DNA from: GCA-003244245 sp039924425
Lineage (GTDB): Bacteria; Actinomycetota; Actinomycetes; Mycobacteriales; Pseudonocardiaceae
Length of the DNA stretch: 13,577 nt
Assembly (NCBI GenBank): GCA_039924425.1
Contig: JBDTAX010000007.1
Span: 1 to 13,577 of the forward strand
Reading direction: 5' to 3'
The position numbers and the translations under genes were made by a program. Numbering within the stretch: the first letter of the stretch is position 1; every line of letters begins with the position of its first letter. Positions 13,432-13,577 of the stretch are shown here, one piece after another. The notes under the pieces are model-generated. The model was not told the origin of the DNA. It made no database searches and was given only the letters and a program-made list of their open reading frames with translations.

Positions 13432-13577
13432 ATTCCCGATTTCGAGGTTACCGTGATTGTAGGCCTCCGAGAGCGGGACAAACCATGAATAGTTGACAAA
13501 CGTTCGTCGTGTGGTGTTCACCGAGGTTTCTCTTGCCGAGCGCGCCGGTGCGGTGTCGGCTGAGACCCATGACGGAT

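Overview
The window is GC-rich DNA with strong GC bias at third codon positions, GTG/TTG starts and families typical of high-GC actinomycetes. These include a SEC-C protein, an AurF-type diiron oxygenase, ribbon-helix-helix antitoxins and DUF4143 ATPases. It looks like an actinomycete chromosome, plausibly Pseudonocardiaceae or a relative; that placement is inference.

Bases 1-4896 (minus strand) hold a tight four-gene sugar operon. In transcription order it encodes an L-fucose/L-arabinose-type sugar isomerase, an FGGY sugar kinase, a sugar-porter MFS permease and a DUF2961 (GH172-type) protein that runs off the left edge. Every junction is a 1-4 base stop/start overlap (GTGA, TGATG, ATGA), so the set is very probably translated as one unit: import, glycoside cleavage, isomerisation, phosphorylation. 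GH172 includes D-arabinofuranosidases, and fucose-isomerase-type enzymes commonly accept D-arabinose. A cytoplasmic D-arabinose/D-arabinan scavenging route is therefore an attractive but unproven reading.

Bases about 4897-6750 (plus strand) hold a TetR regulator, divergent from the sugar operon, followed by an AurF-like diiron oxygenase. The promoter between them carries a 14-base inverted repeat exactly within its -35/-10 spacer, which suggests local TetR control. The oxygenase ends in a long GC-rich hairpin terminator.

Bases 6775-7660 are a patchwork: an intact CopG-like antitoxin, the 3' half of its toxin, a decayed TnpB end with a right-end hairpin, and a fragment of a DUF4143 ATPase into which that element appears to have inserted. 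Next come an intact 891-codon SEC-C protein (7729-10404), a decayed DUF1508-like gene and a decayed AAA/DUF4143 ATPase (minus strand), and a Phd/RelE-type toxin-antitoxin pair whose toxin has a foreign-looking C-terminal tail.

From about 12.3 kb to the end the GC content drops and coding density is low. This part holds an HTH fragment, a doubtful minus-strand ORF, the first 15 codons of a Tn3-family transposase and a small membrane protein. From 6.8 kb rightward the window reads as an accessory, turnover-prone region, in contrast to the orderly metabolic genes on the left. No tRNA, rRNA or CRISPR array was seen.
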